From the NCBI GenBank assembly GCA_013289855.1, contig JABCZD010000001.1, positions 248,001-312,000 of the forward strand: DNA of 64,000 nucleotides, given 5' to 3'. This stretch comes from Acidobacteriota bacterium. GTDB taxonomy: Bacteria > Acidobacteriota > Terriglobia > Acidiferrales > UBA7541. The notes under the pieces were generated by a model that had not been told where the DNA came from, ran no database searches, and saw only the letters and a program-made list of their open reading frames with translations. The first letter of the stretch is position 1. Each line of letters begins with the position of its first letter. Both the position numbers and the translations under genes were made by a program. Shown piece after piece: positions 25,287 to 33,800 of this stretch.

Positions 25287-25958
25287 CTAACGGAAGGGAT
25301 TTCGCTTAATCTCACTCTCAAACTCTTCAAGCAGAGAGATGTGCGTTTCTGTCGGTAACGGTGCTTCCGAAAAGTATTTATTCTCAGAAAATTTCGCTTC
25401 TGCTCTCCGCGTTATCGAAAATGGAGCAATTCCGTATTTTCGCGCCATTGGATCGTGGCCAATAGTTAAATTGACCGACTCATAGGAAACGGGTTCCTGC
25501 CACAGCTCGCTCAACAAGCGACTAGTCTTTTCAGCCAATTTCGTCAAAGCCGGGCTAACGGAAAGTATTGGAGCATCGCTATAGAAACTCAAATCACTCA
25601 CGTACGCAAACCGCTTTATCATGCCGGGGCGATAATTTAGACCGAATTTCTCCGCGCCCCACAGCAATATCTCTTCGAGAATCTCTCTTGAATCTTCTGT
25701 GCTGGAACGTGTCTCGAGAACCAAAATCGTATTCCAGATTCCTAGTTTTTGTATGGTTCTTTTTCCGATTTTCCCTTCGAGAAACTCGACACCTTTAGAC
25801 TCGTCGAATTCCTCTAAGGTCTTGGGGAATTTTTGAAAATCAAAACGCCGTACGATTTCGCGAACAAGCTCCGGAAAAAAGATTTTACCTCGCGGGCTGA
25901 GGTCGAATGTCTCGATATAGCCGATTGCTCTAGCAAGAATAACAGCCGACAGTTGCAA
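25287..25958 (-). CDS. AT-rich cargo gene, unknown
   Basis: 223 residues, charged, no membrane segment; ...GKIFFPELVREIVRRFDFQKFP... and LSVSPALTKLAEKTSRLLSELW. Base composition is clearly more AT-rich than the flanking phage genes and codons end in A/T far more often, pointing to recent acquisition. It is the distal gene of a three-gene minus-strand block. No homology recognised; a phage-defence or superinfection role is only a guess from the morons' usual nature. Confidence 0.65.
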   Translation of the reverse strand: MQLSAVILARAIGYIETFDLSPRGKIFFPELVREIVRRFDFQKFPKTLEEFDESKGVEFLEGKIGKRTIQKLGIWNTILVLETRSSTEDSREILEEILLWGAEKFGLNYRPGMIKRFAYVSDLSFYSDAPILSVSPALTKLAEKTSRLLSELWQEPVSYESVNLTIGHDPMARKYGIAPFSITRRAEAKFSENKYFSEAPLPTETHISLLEEFESEIKRNPFR

Positions 25959-25985
25959 AATTGCCTCACAGGAACAGACTCACGG

Positions 25986-26204
25986 TTAATTCTTAGTGCC
26001 GCCAGCCGCCATCTCCATGGCTTCGGGATTAGCTTTATTGCCGCCGGATTCGCGCGCCTTACTTTTATTTTCAGCAGTCTTACGTAGAATATCGTCCTTG
26101 AACTGTTTTGATTTGCTCTCCGCATTGGCAATTAGCGCGGATTTAAGTCCTAAACCGAATATTAAGGCCGTCGCCAGAAGCGTCATCACGATGGCTAGCA
26201 GCAT
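25986..26204 (-). CDS. AT-rich cargo gene, small membrane protein
   Basis: 72 residues: N-terminal membrane helix (LLAIVMTLLATALIFGLGL), then a lysine/glutamate-rich tail (SKSKQFKDDILRKTAENKSK). Middle gene of the AT-rich block, three bases downstream of the preceding gene's stop. Function unknown. Confidence 0.6.
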   Translation of the reverse strand: MLLAIVMTLLATALIFGLGLKSALIANAESKSKQFKDDILRKTAENKSKARESGGNKANPEAMEMAAGGTKN

Positions 26205-26207
26205 GGT

Positions 26208-26486
26208 TTAATCCCCTGAAAATCTTGAAAGTATACCTGCTAAAAACAAAAACAAAATTGCCCAACAAAGGCTACCAAAAATTAAAGGCCCGGTTAATTT
26301 CTTCGTACCAAATTGAACGACCGTATCAATCACAGGAAACACGAAAACTAGGACAGCCGCGTCTGTAAAAAAGTCTACAGCGATCTTAAGAAAACGAGGG
26401 TGTAAAAAAGCTCTCCCGAATAATTCCCACATCTCAATAATTAATCGCAAACCGCTTCTGCACCCGGCGATCAATCCTGAGATCAC
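26208..26486 (-). CDS. AT-rich cargo gene, two-helix membrane protein
   Basis: 92 residues with at least two hydrophobic helices (FFTDAAVLVFVFPVIDTVV and LIFGSLCWAILFLFLAGIL). First gene of the block; TATAAT on the minus strand at 26517-26522 lies 30 bases upstream and could be its -10 box. Function unknown. Confidence 0.6.
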   Translation of the reverse strand: MISGLIAGCRSGLRLIIEMWELFGRAFLHPRFLKIAVDFFTDAAVLVFVFPVIDTVVQFGTKKLTGPLIFGSLCWAILFLFLAGILSRFSGD

Positions 26487-26776
26487 GGGCGCTGATCTTA
26501 TCCCATGACAAGCTTAATTATAAGGCGGGATAAAGCAAGTCCTACACAGGGCTGTACAGCTAATTAGTAAGGTATTGGAAACAACCGAGTTACTCGTAGA
26601 GAATTATGTTTCTCAGCATATTTTGGCGGCATTCGAGGCGATCCGTTCTGCCGCTTTGCCCCACAGTCAGTGTCATGGGGCTAGCAAAGGTGACTCAGGC
26701 CGAAAACGCCCAGGATTCAAACCGACCGACTACTGATTCCCCGTCCGACTGCGTCAATATCGTGCAGCCATCTTAC
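26487..26776. other. Intergenic region upstream of AT-rich cargo block
   Basis: No gene supported. Contains a -10-like TATAAT (minus, 26517-26522). It marks the junction between the AT-rich cargo and the large tail gene. Confidence 0.4.
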
Positions 26777-29725
26777 TTAGTTGCCGCCGCGGACTGGGGC
26801 CCAGGGGTCTACGCGGACGGAGGGGCAGAATTTTTGCAGGCGGAACCAGGCGCCGGATTGGCTGGTGCCGATCTGGAAGGCTACGCGTTCGCCGAGCACG
26901 TTTATTGGGAGCTCGAGATCCTCGAAGGATGGGGAGCTTAGCGGTAACGGTTGCTGGGCTTGCGGGTTGCTTTCGGTGTTGACGAAGGTGGTTAGCGCTA
27001 AGTTCCCTGCCCCTTCTACGTACATCGTTAGGTAGCTGAAAAGTTTTCTGTGTGCGCCGAGGCTCAGGGACTGTTCTACGGCGCGCTCTGGGAAGAAATG
27101 CGTGGTGTAGTAACACGGGATGGCGGCGCCGTCGTCGGAAAATTGCGTGCTGGAGAGTTGGTAGATTTTTCCGGTGGCGCCCGCGCCGCCGACTCCGGGT
27201 GTGCCGCCGCCCATGGCTACGACTGCGGTACCGTTGACGCGCTCGATGATGGCGCAGGAGTTGGCGGCGATGGTCCACGGGGACCATTTGCGAGTTTTGT
27301 CCGTGGCGGTTTTGCGGCCCGTGTAGGTGATGTTGATGGGAGGACGAGTGGTGAGATCGGAGACAGTGTCAAGGTCGCGATAGTCGAGCATTAGAATTTT
27401 GTTCGGCGTGGTGGCGGTGCCGATTGGGGCGCCGACGAAAATGCGGCGTTCTTTGGTGTCTACCGTTACCCATAACGTTTGGCCGTACTGCCAATTGATC
27501 TGATTCCAGGTGGGCTGGATCTCTTGAGAGATTTTTATGGGTTCGCCGCCACTGAAAAGGTAGAGGCCGGTGCGGTGCGCGATGACTACCCAATCTTCTC
27601 CGATGCCTACGCCGTGCACGGAAGGCGTGCCGACGGCGTGCGAGACCTCGGCGATGGACCATAGTGCCGGCTCGTTGGTACCGTCGTCTTGCGTGACGTG
27701 CAAGGAATGCTCTTTCACGAAGTAGAGGCGCTCGCGCAGAGTGAACGCGGCGCAGATGGCCTGGCCGTTGTTTTCCGCCACGCTGAGCAGCCCGTCGATG
27801 CCGTCGTAGCTTTCGGGATCTTCCACGCGGCTGGCGCGAACCAGAGAAGCATTGGCGGGTTGGTTGGTCGGGAAAATCTCGATGTTGTCGATGTAAAACT
27901 GTCCGCTGGAGTTGGGTGTGCCGTCGGCGTAGACGCGCAAGACGAGATCCGCGGGGATGGTGGTAAGCGGCGCGGTGAGTTCCGCGGTGTATTCGACGTA
28001 ATTGGTGGTGAGCTGCGCGGCGGTGAGCTGCAGCCCTGTGGTGTTGATGCCGGCGCTGGTGCTGAAGAGGTGCACGTGCAGCGTGCCGGTGGATAGCGCG
28101 GCGTTGCAGGCGCAGCGAGCGCGCACGGTGTAGTCGGTATTGGCCTGGATGATTTGCGCGCCGAGCGCGTCGGCCGCGGCGGATTGCGTCATCAAGCCGC
28201 GCGTGGGCGTGGCGCCATTGCCGACGATGGAATAGGCGGCGCCCCAGACCACGAAATTTTCTTCGTCGGTTCCGCCGGGGGCGAAGACGGGGTCGGGAGT
28301 CCAGCCGAGTGGATAATGTGGCAGAGATGGTCCGGTGAAGCCGCCGTCGAAACCTAGATTGACTAAATTGACGAGACGGTTGCGTTCGCCCCACCAGAAG
28401 AGGCGCTCGGAGTAGTCGATTACGCCGGCGCATTCGCTTAGTTCGATCAGGCGAGATTGATTGTCCACGTTGGTTCCGGCGAGCAGGATGGCGTCAGAAA
28501 AATCCACGACGAAGGATGTGGTGGTGTTATCGCCGATGACCATATTGCCGGTGAAGAGCGTTCCGCCGGCGCTGGTGTAAAAGAAGCTTGCGCCGCCGGA
28601 GCCGGTGAAGCAGAGAACGCGGCCGATGATGTTGCTGGGCCCGGTGGGAATGTCGGTGACGACCGCGCGCTTGCCGCCGCTGGCGGTCCAACTGGTTGCG
28701 GGACTCGGCTTGGTGAAGTAGCCCTGGCGCGTTTGAAACATTACCGAGACTTGGTGCACGCCGGCGACGACGTTGCCCGCGGCGGCTGCGGTGCCTCCGC
28801 CAGAGACGGCGAGACCACCGGTGGGCGCGATGAACGCGAAATGCGTGGAGTCCGGCACGGCAGTGACGGGGAAGGTGCCGTTGTAGCTGGCGACGGCGAT
28901 ACCTGCGGTGGTTACGAGTTGTCCCACGACGAATCCGTGCGCGGCGGTGGTTTGAACGGTGGCGGTGGCGGATGCGGCGGTGCCACCGCCGCTGGCGGCC
29001 AATCCGGAAGCGCCGGCGATGTAAGTGAATTGCGTGCTGCTGGGCGCGGCCACCACGGGGAATGTGCCGTTGTAGCCGGTTACGGCGACGCCTGCGACGG
29101 TTACGGATTGTCGGGCGGAAAGTCCGTGCGCTGCGCTGGTGGTGATGGTTACGAGGAAGCCGTTTTCGGTTGCGCCGGTGGGAGACGCGGCAATGGTGAC
29201 GGCTGCGGGTTGCGTTGCGCCTATGGGACTGGCGGCGACGGCGACGATTACGTTTTCGTCGACGACGGTTGGGCCTGCGCCGGGGCCGCTTTGGCTGACG
29301 CGATCGAAATTGGTGTCGTCATACTGGCGCGGTAGATCGTTGCCGGTGCGTCCCTCACTGATGGCCAGATATTCCCTGCCGAAGAGCGTGGTGGAGTTGG
29401 CGTAGGAATTTGCGGCGAGACCGGTGGCGATGCTGCTTAGCGTTCCCGGCGTGGTTTCTTTGTAGAGGATGCCGTTGGCGTCGAGGGCTAACGTGCGCAG
29501 TGTGGCGTTGAGGGTTTCGTAGGTTTTCAGATAGTTGATGGTGGGATTGCCAGTGAGCGGTCCGAACATTGATTGCAATCCCGGGCGCGTTTCTACGCCG
29601 CTATTGCTGAAGACTACGTCCTGGCAATCGGGCGAGACGCCGTGTGGGAGGTCGGCGGGAGACATATCAGTGATCAGGCCACCGAAGATTTCGATGGGGG
29701 CGTCGAGTGATCCTGCTGTGGTCAT
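26777..29725 (-). CDS. Large prophage tail protein with tandem Ig-like repeats
   Basis: 982 residues from ATG 29725. Longer in-frame starts run through the tRNA-like RNA on the opposite strand and encode non-phage-like sequence, so they are rejected. After an N-terminal region (MTTAGSLDAPIEIFGGLITD and PGLQSMFGPLTGNP) come two tandem repeats of about 52 residues (199-250 and 262-313) sharing AHG..., AG-x-AV, YNGTFPV and GGGTA. The middle has a carbohydrate-binding-like beta-sandwich (GQFYIDNIEIFP), and the end carries a six-blade-like series ending ATGKIYQL. It is probably a tail hub or tube-associated adhesion protein. Confidence 0.75.
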   Translation of the reverse strand: MTTAGSLDAPIEIFGGLITDMSPADLPHGVSPDCQDVVFSNSGVETRPGLQSMFGPLTGNPTINYLKTYETLNATLRTLALDANGILYKETTPGTLSSIATGLAANSYANSTTLFGREYLAISEGRTGNDLPRQYDDTNFDRVSQSGPGAGPTVVDENVIVAVAASPIGATQPAAVTIAASPTGATENGFLVTITTSAAHGLSARQSVTVAGVAVTGYNGTFPVVAAPSSTQFTYIAGASGLAASGGGTAASATATVQTTAAHGFVVGQLVTTAGIAVASYNGTFPVTAVPDSTHFAFIAPTGGLAVSGGGTAAAAGNVVAGVHQVSVMFQTRQGYFTKPSPATSWTASGGKRAVVTDIPTGPSNIIGRVLCFTGSGGASFFYTSAGGTLFTGNMVIGDNTTTSFVVDFSDAILLAGTNVDNQSRLIELSECAGVIDYSERLFWWGERNRLVNLVNLGFDGGFTGPSLPHYPLGWTPDPVFAPGGTDEENFVVWGAAYSIVGNGATPTRGLMTQSAAADALGAQIIQANTDYTVRARCACNAALSTGTLHVHLFSTSAGINTTGLQLTAAQLTTNYVEYTAELTAPLTTIPADLVLRVYADGTPNSSGQFYIDNIEIFPTNQPANASLVRASRVEDPESYDGIDGLLSVAENNGQAICAAFTLRERLYFVKEHSLHVTQDDGTNEPALWSIAEVSHAVGTPSVHGVGIGEDWVVIAHRTGLYLFSGGEPIKISQEIQPTWNQINWQYGQTLWVTVDTKERRIFVGAPIGTATTPNKILMLDYRDLDTVSDLTTRPPINITYTGRKTATDKTRKWSPWTIAANSCAIIERVNGTAVVAMGGGTPGVGGAGATGKIYQLSSTQFSDDGAAIPCYYTTHFFPERAVEQSLSLGAHRKLFSYLTMYVEGAGNLALTTFVNTESNPQAQQPLPLSSPSFEDLELPINVLGERVAFQIGTSQSGAWFRLQKFCPSVRVDPWAPVRGGN

Positions 29726-29779
29726 TTCTTGTATTGTCCATTCACCATGTGATATATACATACCGCGCAGGCGGGTTTT

Positions 29780-29871
29780 GGAGAGTGCTTCCAGTGGGGG
29801 GTACTGGACACGCCTGAGAAGCGTTGAGGGGTTGCCATGCAGCCCCGGGAGTTCGAGTCTCCCACTCTCCG
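29780..29871 (+). tRNA. Class II tRNA-like RNA, anticodon GAG (Leu-like)
   Basis: Acceptor arms GGAGAGT (29780-29786) and ACTCTCC (29864-29870) pair perfectly; the T arm GGGAG-TTCGAGT-CTCCC (29847-29863) is canonical; a 7-bp variable arm (29828-29834 with 29840-29846) makes it class II. The loop CTGAGAA (29814-29820) puts GAG at the anticodon with T before it, but the stem has only four pairs plus one mismatch. Base 8 is G instead of T, the discriminator is G (Ser-like), CCA is not encoded and the D arm can form an unusual six-bp helix. So this is either a divergent phage tRNA-Leu or a tRNA mimic. It lies on the strand opposite the tail gene. Confidence 0.5.
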
Positions 29872-29918
29872 CACTGTTCCTCAACGCGCCGGAACTAACG
29901 AACAAACTAACTACGATA

Positions 29919-29946
29919 TTGACAACCTCTAAAAATATGCGACAAT
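29919..29946 (+). promoter_or_regulatory. Predicted promoter of antisense small RNA
   Basis: TTGACA at 29919-29924, a 16-base spacer ending TGC, and GACAAT at 29941-29946: an extended -10 arrangement with four of six -10 matches. The predicted start, seven bases after the -10 box, falls at 29953. Confidence 0.45.
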
Positions 29947-29952
29947 GAGTAT

Positions 29953-30010
29953 GCTTCTCAGGCGTGTCCAGTACACGTTTTCGGGGCGGCGATTTATCGC
30001 CGCCCTTTTT
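29953..30010 (+). ncRNA. Predicted short RNA antisense to the tRNA-like RNA
   Basis: The first 22 bases (29953-29974) are the exact reverse complement of 29801-29822, which spans the D-arm 3' side, anticodon stem and loop of the tRNA-like RNA. After a short linker comes a rho-independent terminator. Predicted length is about 58 nt. Expression and target are inference. Confidence 0.45.
29984..30010 (+). terminator. Rho-independent terminator
   Basis: GGGCGGCGAT (29984-29993) and ATCGCCGCCC (29996-30005) with a minimal loop, followed by TTTTT. Plus-strand orientation, in a region where all protein genes are on the minus strand. Confidence 0.85.
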
Positions 30011-30048
30011 GTTTGCGTGCTGCCCTGCTCCCCAATTCCTTGCCAGTG

Positions 30049-30693
30049 CTACTTCCCTGCTTCGTGATTTTCTTGCTTCTTCTTCGCGTGGACGATGGGC
30101 CGATCCGCGGTGGTGAAGCCGTATTGGGCGGCTTTAGCGGGGTCGAGGATGGCGCCGCAGGATTTGCAGACGGCTACGCCGGGTTTGATTTTTTCGGCGC
30201 AGACGGGGCAATCGTCCATGGGCTTGGAATTGTAGAGCCACGGTTTGTCGAGGCCCAGGAGGCGCGCGGCGCGGCGTTCCAGATCGGTGATGAACATGGG
30301 GTTCTTGGTGCGTTCCCACTCGAGGTCGGCGGCATCGACTAGGCGACGGTGAAAGTTGTCAAGGCGGTTGCGCGCGTCGTCCAGTTCGGCGGTGGTTGGC
30401 GTGTCGCCGGCGGCTACGAATACGCCGTGAAAGCTGCCTTCGCCGGAATCGCTGTTTAGTTCGCGGGCGAGGTCTTCGGCGATTTCGTGCGCGGTGATGG
30501 AGATGGGGTGAGTGCGCTTGTCGCCCAAATCCATAATGCTGACGCACGAGCGCACGGGAGTTAGCGCGAATGATTCGCCGGGCTGCGGAGAACGGATTAC
30601 GAGCGAGCCGAAATAGGTGCGATGGCGCGGCGGCCACTGTTCGGGGGAGATGTTCACGAGGACCGCGGTTTCTGTTGCTGTTGCTGACGGCAT
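30049..30693 (-). CDS. Prophage protein with C-terminal zinc ribbon
   Basis: 214 residues. The N-terminal half (YFGSLVIRSPQPGESFALTPV) is unassigned; the C-terminus has CPVCAEKIKPGVAVCKSCG, i.e. Cys162, 165, 176 and 179 in a typical double-knuckle zinc ribbon. ITAHEIAEDLARELN looks helical. Located between the fibre gene and the large tail gene; may be an assembly factor or tail component. A GTAG class C element lies in the gap to the upstream fibre gene. Confidence 0.7.
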   Translation of the reverse strand: MPSATATETAVLVNISPEQWPPRHRTYFGSLVIRSPQPGESFALTPVRSCVSIMDLGDKRTHPISITAHEIAEDLARELNSDSGEGSFHGVFVAAGDTPTTAELDDARNRLDNFHRRLVDAADLEWERTKNPMFITDLERRAARLLGLDKPWLYNSKPMDDCPVCAEKIKPGVAVCKSCGAILDPAKAAQYGFTTADRPIVHAKKKQENHEAGK

Positions 30694-30761
30694 GTTGTTG
30701 ACCGACCTTTCGTTTGCGGGGCGAATTCGTTTCCGTTTTTCGGAGGAATAAAAACAAAAGC

Positions 30762-30786
30762 GACCGCCTCAGAAGGCGGCCGCTAC
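30762..30786. repeat. GTAG hairpin element (class C)
   Basis: Reverse strand GTAGCGGCCGCCTTCTGAGG continuing CGGTC; identical to the copy at 20786. Between tail fibre stop and zinc-ribbon gene. Confidence 0.8.
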
Positions 30787-30804
30787 AAAAGACGAAGGCT
30801 GCGG

Positions 30805-33800
30805 CTACTGCATGCGGTACTGGACTACTACGTTGGCGTCCGCGGGGCTGGTGGTGCAGCCGGCGGCGGCGGTTTGCACGCTGATGGTTACGGCGGCGCC
30901 TGCGGCGTAGTTTTGCGTGATGGGGCCGCTATCGTTGGCGGCCGCGGCGATGGTGACGTTCACCGGGGAAGTGCCGTCGGTCAAACGCACGATCGCATTT
31001 GTGGAGCATCCCGAGGGCGCGGTTTTGGCCTGCACTTGCACGCGCGTGACGGTCACGGCTTTGTCGGTGGTCCACGTGGAGCCGGTCCAGGTGGAGGTCA
31101 GTGCGCCGGACAGAAAAACGTCCTGCTCGCCGCGCGGGCTAGCGGTAAAGGTTTCCGTGCCGATGCCTACTCCGGCATTGAGGTGCTGCACCTTGGTGTA
31201 ATCCGCTTCGATGTCCAGCTGGCCGAGCGGATGCAGATTGCCGCCGCTCCAATTTTTTGAGGTGGCCACGTTATTGAACATATCGAGTCCGGGCGAGCCG
31301 CTGGTGAACGACGTGTCGTTCGCGGTCAGCACCGAAGCGCCGTTGCGGTAGCACGTCAACGCACCGCCGGGCTCGACGATCTCCAGGCGCAGTACATCGC
31401 CCGCGGCTCCGGTGATGGTGCCGCTGGTGAGATTCGTTCCCGTTCCGCCGTTATATTTTTGGATGAAGATGCTGGTGGAGTCTTCGATGCAGGTATAGCC
31501 GGTGTTGCCGGAGACCATGACCATCGGACCGATGAAGTCGCTGGTGCCGTTCAGGGTCACTACGGTTACTTCGGCGAACTGTCCGAAATTTGAAAAGGTA
31601 TTCGCCGACCAGTACTGCACGTTGTGCGCGCCGGCGGTGCCACCGACAAAAGCGTTGCCGGAAATGTTGATGCTGTCCTGGCCAACGGCCCAGTTCGCGC
31701 CGATGGTGCCGTTGGCGCGCGTGGCGTTGTCGTACGCGGTGTTCACGTATCCGGTTACGGGAAAAACTCCGCTGACATCGGGCAGGGTCTGCGCACGCGG
31801 CGTGCTGAACGATCCGCTGATGACGTCCTTTGAGCCACCGCCCGGAATGCTGAGTGTGGAAGCGCTCAAGCCGTTGGCACCCAGCGACGCTGCGGCCCCC
31901 GTGGCAACCTGCGGCAAACTATTGTTGGGGAAGACCGTCGGTCCATCGAGGTAACTAGTTCCCGTCACCTGAAAGCCGCTACCGACCGAAATGCACGTAA
32001 TATTGATCGCCGAAAGTCCGCGGCAGATGGTCGTGGAGACCTGGCCCGGGACCAGCGTCCAGCTGACCAGCACACCTTGCGAGCCGTTCACGGTGATGGA
32101 GCTGGAGACCGGAGACGCGGCGGAAGTATTGCCGTTGGCATCGTTGGCCAGGATGCGATAGAAGTACGTGCCGGCGCTAGGTCCGGTGGTACCGCTGATA
32201 GACACCGCGGGCGCGGCAGGGGTGGAAAGCGTGTAATACACCTGGCCGGTGCCGTTAAATTGGATGGAAGCGTTGTTGTAAGTGTCGGAGAGAATCGTGC
32301 CCGCCCAGTTGTGCACGATGGCGGTGTTGGTTCCGATGGTGCCGCAGCCCTCCGACCCGTTGACCACTTCGATGCCGCCCGGATTGGCGGAGGCAAAAAG
32401 CGGCTGCGAACCGCTGAAACAGAACGGGTCGATGACGCGAAAAGCGCTCAAGGCGTTTGCATTGGTCAAATCGATCAGCGGAACAACGGCGCCGCCGCCG
32501 AGCGGGTCGGAGTAGCTGGTCTTAATAATATCGACGGCGAAGATGGTATTGTTCCCGGTATTAAAACGGAAGCTCGGGTAGAAACCGCTTTCGTTGAGGA
32601 TTTCGTTGAAGGTGGCGTGGCCGGGGCCGGCACCAAGGGGAAAAACTCCGGCGGCGTCGAACAGCAACTCCCCGCCACCGATGACGGTTTTGTCCATGCT
32701 GATGATACCGCCGAGCTGCTGATTGTTAGCGCCAAAACCCTGGTCCACGACATCGAGAAATTCCGGCAGAAAACCCCAACTGGTGGCGCCACCGAGCAGC
32801 AGCGCGCCGCGGTCCCAGTAAAATCCGAAACCTCCGCCCATGCGAAAAGGCTGACTACCCGGATATCCCTGACTGTAGACGTTGCGGAAATACATGTTGG
32901 TGACGTTGTTTCCGGTGTTGTCTTGATCGAGAAAAATGCCGGACTGGTAGGGATCGTGGGTGACCAGCACGAGATTGGTCAGCGTGTCATCCGCGGCGAC
33001 GCCGGGCGTGAACAGCAGCAAGGGATAGGCGTTGCCGGTGATCTGCGCGACGTGGTCGGTGACAAACGGCGGCGTGTTGCCGCCGTTGCCCTGATTTAGT
33101 CCTTCGATCTCGTCAAGGCCGCGGATTAGCCACGGCTGATTCACGGCTACCTGCGTAGCGATTTGCAGTTTGGTGTACACCGGGCAGTTTTTCAGCGGCA
33201 ACGGCGAATTGAAAATGTACACGCCGCCTTGCGCGCCACCTTGCGAGAGAAAAATCGTGCCGCCCAGTCCGTTGTTGGCAGTGGAGGTGCACGCGGCCAG
33301 GACGTTGGGAGTGTTGTCGTGCTGCACCGTAGCGCCGGAGACGGAGGCTACCGCGCTGGCCGCTAGTGTTATCTGCGTGCCGTTGATCGCGGTGATGGTG
33401 GTGGAAAAAATGCCGTTGGTGGTGGTGCTGGGCGGATTGGCTGGGAGGTAGGCGGGGAGTTGTCCCACGTTGAAGGTCAATCCCCAATCGGTGAAGGAGC
33501 TGTCCATGCCCTGGGAAATTCCCGCGAGCGTGTAATTGGTGTTCGTGCCGCAGCTGGTGGTGCAGCGATAGATGAGGTGCTGCATCACCACCGACGGCTG
33601 CATCACCCACTGCACCAGATTTTTGGCGATGACCTGTACGTTGTCGTTGATGGTCACCGAGCCGGTGGTGTTGGCCAAGCCGGTCTGCAAAATGGTGAAG
33701 GTGGTGCTGTTCGGCACGGAACTGATGACGAGCGCGCCTTCCACGGACGTATCGCGCGCGCCCGAGCCCGCGTAGGCCACGTTGATTTCCGCGTTGTTCT

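Noticed and set aside
26706..26750. tRNA 3'-end-like piece (GGTTTGAATCC on the minus strand)
   Set aside because: T-arm stem pairs only two bases and no acceptor or anticodon arm can be folded; not supported as an attachment site.
28457..29335. Long plus-strand frame (292 residues) opposite the large tail gene
   Set aside because: Glycine/alanine/arginine-rich antisense frame of a GC-rich gene with no SD or domain; the tail gene fits phage order and codon use.
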